Numbered from the stretch's first letter, positions 21,533 to 32,445 are shown. The stretch: DNA of 64,000 bases from Ariolimax columbianus (GCA_036924085.1 JAVGWX010000004.1:37918293-37982292); one strand, 5' to 3'. A program made the numbers and translations. Notes: generated from the sequence alone by a model not told the origin.

Positions 21533-22170
21533 AAGGTGAGTGAGCAAGTTCAGGTAACAGTGAAAAAGGCAAATGCAATGTTAAGGTATGATAAAAAGAA
21601 ATATTAATCAAAGGAGCAAGGAAGTGATAGTCAAACTGTATAAAGCATTGGTTAGACCTAGATTGGAGTACTGTGTACAGGTGTGGAGTCCTTATCATAG
21701 AGGGGATATAAACATGCTGGAAAGAATACAAAAAAGAGCGAGAAAGCTGATAGTGGGATTCCAGAATTACAGTTTTGATGAAAGACTCAGAAAAACCGGC
21801 CTACAGTGTCTAGAAGAGAGAAGAGTTCGTGGTGACTTAATACATGTTTATAAGATGATCCGAGGAATGGATAAATTAGACTATAACAAGTTTTTTTTTT
21901 TTGTAATACAGCCACCAACAAGAACAAGAGGGCATAGCTACAAGTTGACTAAAGAGAGGTCCAGATTATATATTAGGAAATATTTTTTTAGTCAGAGAGT
22001 GGTGTCTGCTTGGAATACATTGCCACGGGAGGTAGTGAGGATAGGGACATTAAATGCATTTAATAATAAATTGGATGCGCATAGCTTTTAGAGCAAGGTG
22101 ATGTGAATGAAACTGGTTGTATACATACTCTGCAGAGTCTTATAAACCAGTATAAAGACGTTAAGTTAAG
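21533..22170 (+). mobile_element. CR1/L2-like LINE 3' part inserted in the Tigger relic
   Basis: Open for 167 codons to 22,091: KEVIVKLYKALVRPRLEYCV, QVWSPY, LERIQKRARKLIVGF, ERRVRGDLIHVYKMIRG, SQRVVSAWNTLPREVV, then stop. The 3' UTR carries CTCTGCAGAGTCTTATAAAC, then GACG and TTAAG repeats (22,158-22,174). This is the C-terminal region typical of CR1/L2-clade ORF2. The 5' end near 21,533 lies inside Tigger coding sequence. The same family is at 59.8-60.9 kb. Confidence 0.88.
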
Positions 22171-22549
22171 TTAAGTTAAATTGTATATAATTCATTTATT
22201 ATACTAGGTTTTTTTACATTGAATTTGAAATTAACTGGAAGGGAAGACTGTAAATAATTTTTTTCCCGAGCCCTGGGACTTTGTGAATAATAAATGAGTA
22301 TATGCTTTAGCTTACAGTCACCTGATGTATTAACCACTAGCAACAGAGTAAGTCTACCTTCGAGAGTTTTAAATAAAGACATTGCTTTAAGTGAAAGCTT
22401 TGTTTTCTCCTCTTTGACAATGAACGTTCTGGAAAGCATCGTTTTTTTTCAGAAAGAGGTCTGTCTCATCTAATTTTAAGATCTGATGATTTGTGTTGCC
22501 ATAGTCTTCTACAATGTTTCCAAGCTTCTGCAGCTGCAGTACATCCCAA

Positions 22550-22655
22550 GTGCTCTGCCAAGGTCTTTGTGTAGTACAGAAACAAGGATGGCACCACTGC
22601 CCCACAGAGAGCATGTCGTACAAGACGACTAACTGTGTGACATGGCATAACACTG
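22550..22655 (+). mobile_element. SINE family E fragment in the Tigger relic
   Basis: AAGGTCTTTGTGTAGTACAG, GCACCACTGCCCCACAGAG, AGCATGTCGTACAAGACGAC and TGACATGGCATAACAC match in order the minus-strand SINE E at 47.0-47.2 kb. The tRNA-like head was not found here. Confidence 0.6.
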
Positions 22656-22764
22656 GCCATAGTTAGGTGATTTGTTAACAGCCGCATAGATGGCGCCTAA
22701 CAGTCTGCGGGTCTATTTGCTCTAGTGTTTGTCTATTAAGATGGATAACCGGTTAACGAGCCTC

Positions 22765-22832
22765 CAAGCATGTGGTTGTATACAGACTCTGCAGTCTTCT
22801 AAGCCAGTATAAAGACGTTAAGTAAGTTACAT
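22765..22832 (+). mobile_element. CR1/L2-like LINE 3'-UTR fragment
   Basis: TGGTTGTATACAGACTCTGC, AGTCTTCTAAGCCAGTATAA, AGACGTTAAGTAAGTTAC. This is nearly identical to the 3' UTR of the LINE ending at 22,170, with a short tail of TAAGT units. It is a severely 5'-truncated insertion between the two halves of the Tigger coding region. Confidence 0.8.
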
Positions 22833-23069
22833 AGCTGGTTTTCCCTCCACAACTGTCATTTGAATGTGACCTTTCCTTAATTTTGTCAAACCAGCCCATC
22901 CCAGTTTCAAATATCTCTTCAGTTGATTTCTCTCCCTTTTCAGCCTTAATTTTTTTTAATAAAATAAAGTTTTATCTTTTGCCTCGATCACACATTGGCT
23001 TAAAGGAATGTTGTCGCTGACTTGGTCTTCAATCAACATATTTTACACATTTTCCATCTCACCAATGAG

Positions 23070-23387
23070 TTTGTGACTGATATGCACTGGCGTAGTTTTT
23101 AATATCATTTAACGTTTTAGTTTATTTTCGTTACAAGCCTGCTGCTACCTGGGTGCGGGCATACCCAGCCTGCGGCTGATTTTCATTATTTGAGATGCCT
23201 TGTTTATTAACTTAAGATAAAGCGTTTCTCGAAAATTGAGAACCTTATTGGTTCTTTCCACTTTGTCGTTACACTTTTGATACAGTATGACAACAACAAC
23301 AACAATAAAAATGAATACGTTAAAAGATTAACTGGAAACTATCGAATATGGGCTTCACCGAAGGCTTAGCTCTTCTGTCACAGAACA
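23070..23387. other. Unassigned stretch
   Basis: Contains (CAA)n at 23,290-23,306. No gene. Confidence 0.4.
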
Positions 23388-23745
23388 GGAAGACTAACGT
23401 CTGGGCAGGCAAATTATACTGGTCAGACATGTTAGTCAGGGTCAGGAAAAAAAATACTGATCAAGACCCTCACCTTGGCGTCCTAGTAACCGTCCCTTGA
23501 AACGGGCTATTTTCATGGCAGCCTGACTAACGACGTGAGGTATCGACGTAATCCCCATAATAGTGAGTGACACGCAGATGAAGCTAAGCATTGCACAACC
23601 ACCTAGAGGACCACTGTTCACCTTCATCCGCACGCTCTGGATGTGAGGAAAGTTACTGCAACCCGCCACTTAACGTCCTTTTCAGGACGCACAAAAGAGT
23701 AACCTACTCATAATGGGCATTCACAAACAAGAACAACAACTGTCA
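23388..23745 (+). mobile_element. Element C retroposon, full-length-looking copy
   Basis: Best copy for defining the family. Head GGAAGACTAACGTCTGGGCA with two GTCAGG..ATACTG units, CAAGACCCTCACCTTGGCGT, TTGAAACGGGCTATTTTCAT, GGCAGCCTGACTAACGACGT, ATCCCCATAATAGTGAGTGA, CACGCAGATGAAGCTAAGCA, GGATGTGAGGAAAGTTACTG, CACTTAACGTCCTTTTCAGG, ACGCACAAAAGAGTAACCTA, CATAATGGGCATTCACAAAC, then a short AAC-rich tail. About 350 bp. I do not recognise a tRNA, 7SL or 5S head. Confidence 0.85.
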
Positions 23746-24280
23746 TATGACCGTCATAAAATGCTTTTTAAATTGGAAAGACTAGAGACGTGGTCTCAGA
23801 AAATGAAAATGAGAATTCACAAAGATAAATTTAAGATTTTGAGCTTCAATCATTTTGGCGACATTCTTATTGAGCAGGTGGGAGAAAGAGGGGAAGCACC
23901 AAGCTACAAGAGGTAATCTCATTTATTCATAAAGGAAGCATAATAAATAGGGGAACATGATATTGGACTAAGAATACAGAAGGACATAACGACCTCATTA
24001 CGTTGGCGAATTCATGAACTTTTAGAGTAATCAAGTCCGATACAAAGGTTAGGAAGATGTACATGTTCATAAACGGATGTCAGCGCAGAATATTTGGGAT
24101 GATATGACACGACAAGGTTGCTGACGTGAACTTATGGTATATAACTGCTAGATCAGGAGAGTAAGACTAGGCACTGACTTTGGATAGGACATAATTTGCG
24201 TGAAGGGGGAAATGATATCACGAAACAGTAACTATTCTGAGATCCGAAAAGAAGAAGACATGGTAGCAAGCATATTTGGT
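23746..24280 (+). mobile_element. LINE relic, RT-proximal to C-terminal part
   Basis: Interrupted translation gives RLETWSQKMKMRIHKDKFKI, then KVRKMYMFINGCQRRIFGMI, DKVADVNLWYITAR, GHNLREGGNDITK. These are the 'NTKKTK', 'CLRRIL' and 'W.GH.LR' landmarks of decayed endonuclease/RT LINEs. It continues across the 75-bp array to 24,775. Confidence 0.7.
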
Positions 24281-24730
24281 GATGAGAACTAGAGACAACA
24301 GTGATAGAGATACTATCGACGTTGTAGATAAGGATGGAAGACAGACATACCATGTGATGAGAACTAGAGACAACACTGAGAGAGATAATATAGACGTTGG
24401 AGATAAGGATGGGAGACAGACATACCATGTGATGAGAACTAGAGACAACACTGAGAGAGATAATATAGACGTTGGAGATAAGGATGGGAGACAGACATAC
24501 CATGTGATGAGAACTAGAGACAACACTGAGAGAGATACTATCGACGTTGTAGATAAGGATGGAAGACAGACATACCATGTGATGAGAACTAGAGACAACA
24601 CTGAGAGAGATAATATAGACGTTGGAGATAAGGATGGGAGACAGACATACCATGTGATGAGAACTAGAGACAACACTGAGAGAGATAATATAGACGTTGG
24701 AGATAAGGATGGGAGACAGACATACTTGGC
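24281..24730. repeat. 75-bp minisatellite, 6 copies, inside a LINE 3' end
   Basis: Six exact-period units start at 24,281, 24,356, 24,431, 24,506, 24,581 and 24,656. Because 75 is a multiple of three, the array stays open on both strands (152 codons on +, 212 and 152 on -). Two unit subtypes (GACGTTGTAGATAAGGATGG and GACGTTGGAGATAAGGATGG) alternate in blocks. The last unit runs directly into the LINE C-terminus at 24,731. Confidence 0.95.
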
Positions 24731-24775
24731 GTAAGTTGATTGAAGACCTATGCTCTACAGGGGACGACCGCGTTT
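24710..24775 (+). mobile_element. LINE C-terminus after the 75-bp array
   Basis: Reads IRMGDRHTWRKLIEDLCSTG then DDRV and a stop. The W-R-x-L-x-E-x-L-C-S-T-G end is characteristic of one decayed LINE group. It shows that the array grew inside the coding 3' end of the element whose upstream part is at 23.75-24.28 kb. Confidence 0.75.
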
Positions 24776-24789
24776 TGAGTGATTGATTC

Positions 24790-25207
24790 ATGAAAAAAAA
24801 ATCATTTTACTGTAATATTTTACAGTATAATCACAAAAAGGATATAGCATGAGTTTGGTAATTTTAAAAACAAATATTATGCAGTATGAATAATTTGGCT
24901 ATTTTAATCACAACAATTATATTTTTGGTTTTTTTAATAACACAAATTATATAGTGTGACATTTTGTTATTTTAATCACACACAAAAATGATAAAGTATG
25001 AACAGCTGAATTATATAAATAAAGAAAAAGGGAGTAGTACCATGGTCAATCACAACTAAAGAGATTCAATGAGAAAACTTTTCTTATAAAGGAAGCACTG
25101 AACAACTTCTTTTCAAAGAGCGAGGGACGGGAGATAATAGATCGTGGGCGGGCATAATGAAATATTGAATTAACGGAATGGGGCGGGGAGGGGGAGAAAA
25201 GGGGGGG
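24790..25207. other. Unassigned AT-rich stretch
   Basis: AT-rich, with a loosely repeated AATCACA..TTATAT pattern at 24,830-24,980. G-rich run at 25,185-25,211. Confidence 0.4.
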
Positions 25208-25643
25208 GGGAGGCTAACGTCTGATCAGGCAAAATATACTGTTCAGACGTGTTAGTCAAGGGCAGGTAAAAAAATGTATTGTTCAGACGTGTTAGTCAAA
25301 GTCAGGTAAAATATACTGTTCAGACGTGTTAGTCAAGGTCAGGTGAAATATATTGGCCAAGACTCTCACGTCGGTTTCCTCTCGTAGCCCTCCCTGAAAA
25401 CCGGCTGTTTTCATGGCAGCCTGGCTAACATGGTGAGAGACCCATGTGATCCCCGTAGTTATGTGCGACACGCAGATGAAGTCAAGCATAGTACAACCGT
25501 CAGGAGGACCCCGGTCCACCATCATCAGCACCCTCGGGATGTGAGGAAAACTACTGCAACGCGTCACTTAACGTCTTTTTCATCGCACACAAAAGAGTAC
25601 ATATACTCATTGTGGGCATTTGAAACAACAACAACAACGAAAT
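25208..25643 (+). mobile_element. Element C retroposon with three head repeats
   Basis: Three tandem GTCAGG..TATACTGTTCAGACGTG head units (25,215-25,350), then CTCTCACGTCGGTTTCC, TGAAAACCGGCTGTTTTCAT, GGCAGCCTGGCTAACATGGT, ATCCCCGTAGTTATG, GGATGTGAGGAAAACTACTG, CACTTAACGTC, CACAAAAGAGTACA, CATTGTGGGCATTTG, and an (AAC)5 tail at 25,625-25,640. This is the clearest view of head-unit multiplication within a dispersed copy. Confidence 0.88.
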
Positions 25644-25802
25644 TTGGGAAAGTTCAGATAATTTATAACTGATAAAGGGACGATGCACGAAATTCGAGAA
25701 GTCGAAAGTCGAGGTCCGCAACTAGCACTATTCAACCAATTATGGGTCAGGCAGTGCAGATAGTGTGTTGTCACTGTACTTTTATAATTGCATGAGTCAT
25801 CT

Positions 25803-25805
<3 letters not shown>

Positions 25806-25849
<44 letters not shown>

Positions 25850-26130
25850 ACTCTCTCTTGTACTCTTAATTTATTATGTTCCCTACTCCTCTCTATCTCG
25901 TATTCTCATTGTATCACGTTTCCTTTTTCCCGTTTATCTCTCGTTCTCTTTCTTCATTATGTTCTCTCTCTCTCTCCTCCCAATTTCTCGTTCTCTCTCT
26001 TTATGACGTTCTTTCTCCCTTTTTCTGTTGTTCTCTCTCTATTATGCTCTCTATCTAACTCTCTATCTCGTTTTCTCTTTTACTACGTTCATTCTCATTT
26101 CCTTCCTTTGCCTCTCTTTCTTTTCTATCT
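25806..26130. repeat. (CT)n-rich pyrimidine tract
   Basis: (TC)n at 25,806-25,860 continues as a CTCT/TTTC-rich tract to about 26,130. The Ser/Leu-rich frames here are repeat artefacts. Confidence 0.85.
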
Positions 26131-26399
26131 CATACATATAATAATGTGTGTACACATATACACACATAACGCGCTCACACACACACATATAACAACAATA
26201 TATATTGCCATCACCTCATTTGATGGAGCACATGTCCTCAGCTGGTTTAGCCTAACCCTAACTGACTTCCGGTTATTTGCCGTGTGGTTTCAAAGCATTT
26301 TTTACACGTTGAGCTTACCAGCCTTATGTACGACCCTTTTCAGACTTTTCTTGCGATATGCAAGGACGAAATCGGGTTTTATTCTGTTTGAACAACAAT

Positions 26400-26612
26400 C
26401 CACTGTGTGTGTATGTGTGTTAATACACACACATGTATGTTGTGTATGTATGTATGTTATGTATGTATGTATGTATGTATGTGTGAATGTATGTGTGTGT
26501 GAATGTATGTATGTATCTATTTAAGTATGTATGTATGTAATTATGTAAGTATGTAAGTATGTATGTAAATAGGTATGTATGTAAGTATGTATGTTCATAA
26601 GTATGTATGCAA
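26400..26612. repeat. (TATG)n microsatellite
   Basis: Imperfect (TATG)n with TG runs at the left. The frames M-Y-V-C on + and H-T-Y-I on - come from it. Confidence 0.93.
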
Positions 26613-26984
26613 GCGCCCTCAACACTTGTTCCGAAAAAGATATGCAGTTCACCATGACGGAGTGTCGTCTGCTTGCAGCAACTTTTGTTTCACGATCAAC
26701 TCTAGGAAACGGAGGTGCTCTTTTAGACTGCCTCTGGGGAGCAGTACAAAAATAATACATTACCGTACACTTTCTTACTTTCCGTGTCCAAAAAGTCTTT
26801 CCTTGTCACTGGATATGCCCTCGATGGTTATTGAAATCAACATGAGGATTGATTGATTTTTCATGGTGCTTTGGTATTGAAAGACTTAGCCGACAAAAGT
26901 CGTTTCCAGAGCACGTCCGATGTCAATGGTAATTGCAATCTTCGTAGAGGCTTCTTTCGTGTCCTCCAATTACCGTACAGAACC

Positions 26985-27765
26985 AAAGTCTCCAGACAGT
27001 CGCTAGCTTCACCTTCCTTGACAGTACCTTCACTAGAAAGGCGAATATCTACTGTGAGGTCAATAACATAATTGCTAAGGCGATCTTTGCGTTTGGGAGG
27101 CTCCAAGCAAGCTTTTGGAACCGACATGAAAGCAGTGTCACCACCACAATGAAAGTATATCGTGCTGTGGTATTATCCACTCTGTATGTGAGACATGGGC
27201 AGTGTATAGCAGACAAGCCAGACAGCTCAATCGCTTTCACTTGAACTGCTCAGGATCAGGTGGCAGGACAAAGTTCCTAACTTTAAAATTCTTAGCAATA
27301 CAAACATGTTGAGCATTCATACACTTCTGAAATTGGCTCAGCTACGATTGACGCGACAGTTTGTATGCATGCCAGATAAGCGCATCCCCAAACAGCTGTT
27401 ATACGGTGAGTTCAAAACAAACAGACGCTCACCAGGAGGGCATAAGGGACGCTATAGAGACTCCTTGAAAGTGTCTCTGAAAGGCATCAATAAGGATGCC
27501 ACATCCAGGGAAATGTTTGCACAAGACCGTACTACATGACGAGCTAGTATCATCGGATGTGCTCAGAACGCAGAGTACAGCCTTCGTAGAGACTCAGCAT
27601 AAACGTGCTGCCCGAAAAAATACAATACTCACAACGATTTCACACCTTACTTCCCGCATGTGTGCCCTGAATGGGGCAGAGTGTGCCGTTCCAGAATTGT
27701 TCGTTACAGCCATCAGAGAACACATAATTTTGAAGCAATAGTCTGATGATGTTGCCATCTTCGCT
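26985..27765 (+). mobile_element. LINE relic, C-terminal half with zinc-finger-like end
   Basis: Interrupted translation reads SFTFLDSTFTRKANI, AKAIFAFGRLQASFWNRHES, KVYRAVVLSTLYVCETWAVY, RQARQLNRFHLNCL, RWQDKVPNFKILSNTNMLSI, LLKLAQLRLTRQFVCMPDKR, PKQLLYGEFKTNRRSPGGHK, RYRDSLKVSLKGI, AQDRTTWRA. At 27,640-27,735 it ends CPEWGRVCRSRIVRYSHQRT, a C2H2-like module (C-x6-C-x7-H-x3-H). This domain order is common in animal endonuclease/RT LINEs. A few stops and frameshifts. Dead copy. Confidence 0.85.
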
Positions 27766-27784
27766 TTCGATGGGAAACTATTAT

Positions 27785-27905
27785 TATTATTAAATATGTG
27801 TGTATGTATGTATGTGTGTTTGTGTATGTGCGTGTGTGTGTGGGTATGTGTATGTATATATGTATATAATTATGTATGTATGTGTGTGTATGTATATGTG
27901 TAAAG
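27785..27905. repeat. (TATG)/(TG)n microsatellite
   Basis: Imperfect TATG and TGTG repeats following an ATT run. It lies directly behind the LINE C-terminus, so it may be an expanded LINE tail. Confidence 0.88.
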
Positions 27906-29337
27906 GTGGTCATGTATAAATAGACACATCATCTACAAGAGCTGGAACCTGCAGAGGAGCTTCCGCTCATGTAAAAGTACAGGTCGACTAAGAACTAAGC
28001 GTGCTCTTTGTAGAACGTCGCTTTTTACAACCACCAACCAATTTGGCGGGTGTATGTTTCTTGGCAAGTGTGCATTACTTATTATAATCATTTCACAAAT
28101 CGTCGCTGATGGTGACCACCAACATCATCCCATGGCATATCGTATCCTTGAGTATGTGAGTACGCATGTGAATGATCAAGCCAATGCGAACGCAAATAGT
28201 TCTTTAACACAACTGGTAATGAAGATCCACCGCTTTCATTGTTATTCCCTGTTTTAGACTGCCTGATTCCGCCATCTATCCTGTACTGCCTAAGACCCTC
28301 GCTGATTTCAAAGTCGATTTTGATATATTTTTTAGTGGCCATATAACTGAGCTAATAGGACCAATGCCCTCGTGTACTGTTATTCCGTGCACCGGTTGCT
28401 CTTGTATGTTTAGAATGATTTAAACTAAACATAATGAACTAAATAGCTTCGCTCCTCGGTATTACTCACTCTAGTGACATAAACTACTGCTATCTCGCAG
28501 AGATAGCTCACAGCCACACAGGCTCACTTTTGCTTGACGTAAGCAGCTAGCTATCTGCAGGTTTCCAGAAGGCTTGTCATAGCTAAGCACACATCACGAG
28601 CGTGCTGAGAACAAAACAATTTGTTTACCACACGTGACAAAAGGATAAAAAAGCATCGGTACGAAAACATCATTGCCAGAGTAGGCAAATATATACACTT
28701 GTAACTTTTTTTTATGGTTATGTCCGATCTGTTAAGGGTTGTGCTCCGTTTTTATGAATCAAATTGTATTGTAGTTTGGGTTGTGAATAAGTTTTAATTT
28801 TGAAAGAAAAAGTAAGGATTGAATTGCAGAAAATGTTTTATTTATTGTTGTGGTTCTAATAACATGGATACGGATGGAACCGGTGACGGTATTAGTTGGT
28901 AAGACTCTGAATCAGATTCTAGTACAACTACTGAAGATGGGAGGGCGGATGGCGTACCATGGGAGGACTTTACATCAGAATCAGATTCTAGTACAACTAC
29001 TGAATATGAGCATAGAAAAGATGTCGACAATGCAACTGATGACTTGGAACGATATGTAAAAAATAATGACTATAATCTACAAACAAATTTTTACATTAAA
29101 AGAAACAATATCCAAACAGTATCCTTCGAGATAAGGATATAAACTGTTTCAAACTCCAGCATCATCAGAACAGCAGATGTACACAAACCTGGGATATTTG
29201 AGGTCTGTATGTATGTTTATCCATTCCTGCAGCAGACATCCATTCGAGATGCTCAAAGCAAGAGCATGATGAATTAATAAAACTGGTGTCGACATGGATC
29301 CCTTAACCACTCATTCTGAGAACCGTTGATATAGTTT
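27906..29337. other. Unassigned stretch with an acidic repeat frame at 28,863-29,142
   Basis: A + frame near 28,863-29,140 reads MDTDGTGDGISW, stop, then SESDSSTTTE, GRADGVPWEDFT, SESDSSTTTE again, and DDLERYVKNN. The underlying 29-bp block (CAGATTCTAGTACAACTACT core) is duplicated 68-70 bp apart. I do not recognise the family. It could be an exon, a transposase N-terminus or chance. Nothing else was found in the stretch. Confidence 0.3.
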
Positions 29338-30110
29338 TCAGTTCAGTTCATCCCGTAACCCATCAGGTCGTTGGGGCACACACGAAGACACTCCCAAAAT
29401 CCTACGCTATCCCTCTCTGTCTGTCGCCGCCTGACATATCTCACCGGGACGAAGGCCTGACCACTCAGTGATGTTGTCCACCCATCTCTTCCTTGGATGT
29501 CCTCGCCCTCTCTGTCCCGGTACGGAACCAAGGAGTATCGAGTTGGTAATTCCGTTGGACCTCGCGACGTGCCCGTACCAGGCCATCTTTCGTCTTTTTA
29601 TAGCTGTGAACAGATCTTCAAAAGGACCAATAGCGACTTCAACTCTCTGACGTATTACTACTTTCGTGACACGATCTTTAAATGTAACATTTAGTAGTTT
29701 TCTATAGCACCTCATTTCTATGGCATGTATTCTGCCCTGTAATGGTCCAGGTCTCGCAGGCATACATAAATATTGATAGCACCAAAGAGCGCATTTGTCT
29801 GACTTTTATGCCGAGGGCGAGCCGCTTGTCCTGCCATATAGGTTTCAGTCGAGTCAGCGCCGCTGTTGTTTGTGCTATTCTTGCAATTACCTCTGGCTTC
29901 GATCCCTCTTCGCTGATCAACGATCCCAGATATTTGAAACGTTTTACCACCTCAAGTTCCTGCCCATTTGCCTCTATTACAGATTTAAACCATGTTATGT
30001 TATTGGTCATGAGCTTTGTTTTATCTGCATTTATTTCCATACCAAAACTCAGGGCCGCTCTATCCAATCTACCAATCAACTCCTGGAGTTACCTTTCTGT
30101 GCCTGCCATA
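29338..30110 (-). mobile_element. LINE relic, RT-thumb to C-terminus
   Basis: Minus strand from 30,105 reads LIGRLDRAALSFGMEINADK, KLMTN, VVKRFKYLGSLISEEGSKPE, IARIAQTTAALTRLKPIWQD, GIKVRQMRSLVLSIFMYACE, TWTIT. A frameshift near 29,740 leads to EMRCYRKLLNVTFKDRVTK, FTAIKRRKMAWYGHVARSNG, GQRGRGHPRKRWVDNITEW. This is the canonical C-terminal part of endonuclease/RT LINEs. One main frameshift, otherwise long open stretches, so it is a fairly young copy. Confidence 0.9.
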
Positions 30111-30595
30111 TATATATAGATATAGTTTATGAACACAAATATAGAATGAGATAAAAGCAGGTGCTGGTACTACATTCTTACACAATAAGATAACGAGACT
30201 TTACTAATTACTTGAACCGTTTCTGTCGGAGTCAATGTAGGTTAGAGTTTTGCTCCAGTGTGTATCCTTGTTTGATAAGCTAACTAGGTCAAACTGACAT
30301 TTCCATCCTAGGCTGCTAATCGTGTCATTATAATTTTTCCCTTTTTGCATGAATAAAATATTTTTTAAACCTGTCTGCGGAATTTGTGGGGAATAGTTGT
30401 AGGTTCGAAATGTTGTTATAGCTGGGGGTGGGGTTGAGGATGACCAACTTAATGTTCCCATGGCTTGCGTCTCATATAGCCTATGACAACAAAGTCCATC
30501 TCCTGGCTTTCGCGCGACATAACTGTTTTGACTAACAGGAGAATGGGCGGAAGGAGAGTCACTGGCGTCTTAAAACCAGTAGATTATGGCAGATG
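30111..30595. other. Unassigned stretch
   Basis: No recognised feature. Confidence 0.4.
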
Positions 30596-30670
30596 GGACT
30601 CGAAAGCCTAGGAAGGCAGCTCGCCTAGGAGAGGGAAAACTCTGGTTTCAAACCATCTGAAGCCTTGCAG
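30596..30670 (+). mobile_element. SINE family D, 5' fragment
   Basis: GGGACTCGAAAGCCTAGGAA, GGCAGCTCGCCTAGGAGAGG, CTCTGGTTTCAAACCATCTG, AAGCCTTGCAG. This matches the head of SINE D at 4.39-4.46 kb and looks better preserved there. The core and tail do not follow. Confidence 0.5.
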
Positions 30671-32324
30671 ATAAGAAACTGGCGTATCTTGTCGGGTTTT
30701 GTCAGATTTGGCTGTGCAGCCTGTTCTCTGATAACTCTGAAAGTTGATCAGCCTCTAGCAAACCTGACAACCGGCGATGGGCGAAAGAGCACACGCAAGA
30801 GGATACAATGCATTATCTGGAGCGAGGAAAGACAACCTCGGTTGAGTGTTGTGGCAGGGCAGACCAGGCCCTTAGCCTTGGTTGGCGGCTGGTCTAGGAG
30901 TGACGCTCCGACAGGCGAACAGAAAGAGCATTGCTCTGCTGATCCGGCAGCTTCTGCAGCTTGCCTTGTTCAAAATGTATTGGTATCACCTTTCAATTGG
31001 AGTAAACAAGACAGACTGAGAAAGGGACCATACTGCGTGGGCAACACATGGTCTCTATATTTCTGCCTGGGCTTTGTGCTAAAAGCACAATTACTATCGT
31101 CTGACAAGACGAAAAGAGCCAATGAGGTGGCGATATGGTGCACACTGGCACGTCTGTTAATCAAGAGATAAGAGTTCACTTTTATTTTATCGGTGTCGTG
31201 TTATAAATTAAAATGTTGCTATAAAAAGAAGGATCCGCGATAAACTATGAGATTAATGAGAATCCACGATTACCAGATATACAACTAAAAAAAAGAAAAG
31301 GCAAACACGGCACCCACAGAGACAGAACAATCGAAAGAAAAACATTAACGAAGAAAAGCACTAACTAAAAAGTCAAACAGGTCAAACACATTTTCATTAA
31401 CCAAACATTTTTTTTAACTAAAAATTTTTTTTCTTTCAAATGGCTTTAGAAATACCAAATTCACGTGCCAAGTTCACATCAAATACCCAATCTACGTGAA
31501 TGATTGATTAGAATGAATTAATAATATTTGCAATTTGTTATGTCGTATTCCAGAATATTTCGGATCCATCACACTGCCATCCCTTTGTCATGTTGCATTA
31601 CACATTTTCCTTCATTACAGTTTTCAAGAAGAATTTTTTTTGTTTTATTGTTGTTGCATGCCCACTGTCGCCACCGTCACCCCTACCCAGCACACCACCT
31701 TCCCGACCCACCAGGAAAACATAGAGTAAAAATGATGTACCCTAACAAACACGCCGCAACTTGGCAGCTTATGAATAATGGAATAAAAACTAACAATATT
31801 ATCAGGTTAGAGAAAATGCATCTGAAATCAACAAGAACAACACGAAAATTAAATCTGAAGTGTTTTCTTGCATTGTGAAAGGAACACAAGTGTAACAAAA
31901 AGACTTGCCCGGCCAGTTTCATGGCAAATCTCGCTGCTATTTATCTTTTAACTTGTTCCTGCTTACATTCTGAGCTAATCTGGCGTGCTTGAATTTATTT
32001 ATTTATTTTTGTTCTTGAAATATGCGATGAGAGATTTTGTAACCATATTTTAATGGCTTCACGTTACTTTCGCATACACATACTTGTTGAATTTCCAGAT
32101 ATGATTTGCTTAAAATCAGATTATGGCTGATAACCTTTAGTTTAATGTGTGGGATATCTCCAGAATATGATTAATGTCCACGTTTAAAAAAAGAAGATTA
32201 TTCATAGGTTTATTATCTTTTTCTGGTGGTCCGACAAGAAGCTTATATGGTTGAGGAGTAAAGACTACTTTTACTTGCAGTCGCAATGAAATATTAAGGG
32301 TAGATATTTTTTCACCTTCGATAT
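30671..32324. other. Unassigned stretch
   Basis: A 168-codon frame at 30,665-31,171 has no recognised domain and no flanking splice pattern I trust. The rest is AT-rich. Confidence 0.35.
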
Positions 32325-32445
32325 AAAGGGGAGCGAAGAGTAACATCAGGGTCAGGTGAAACATACTGACCAAAACACCACCTCACATCGGAGCTGGGCT
32401 CCCTGCAAACAGGATGTGTTGCAGCAGTCTGACCAAGGAGTTTGG
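32325..32445 (+). mobile_element. Element C head fragment
   Basis: GAAGAGTAACATCAGGGTCA, GGTGAAACATACTGACCAAA, then CCACCTCACATCGGAGC, CTGCAAACAGGATGTGTTGC, AGCAGTCTGACCAAGGAG. The first 31 bases (about 32,335-32,365) are identical to the complement of units in the 48-bp array at 46.0-46.8 kb. Confidence 0.75.

Larger units (their letters stand above)
21402..23065 (-). mobile_element. Tigger/pogo-type transposon relic, interrupted
   Basis: Minus strand, N to C: the CENP-B-like HTH part (23,050-22,850: LIEDQVSDNIPLSQCVIEAK, then shifted LKKIKAEKGEKSTEEIFETG and WFDKIKERSH). Next comes a DDE-domain part (22,535-22,180: KLGNIVEDYGNTNHQILKLD, DETDLF, LTLLLVVNTSGDCKLKHILI, YYSQSPRA). Beyond a LINE insertion comes a C-terminal acidic part (21,540-21,402: IESPDHTLKDEDLMAMEKQ). 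The layout matches TIGD1/Tigger1-type transposases. Frameshifts and three interrupting insertions show it is dead. Confidence 0.85.

Noticed and set aside
25788..26524. Ser/Leu-rich frames of 60-173 codons
   Set aside because: They come from the (CT)n and (TATG)n tracts.
30665..31171. 168-codon frame as a host gene
   Set aside because: No recognisable domain, no splice context and no codon bias that I can judge; the left end overlaps a SINE D fragment.
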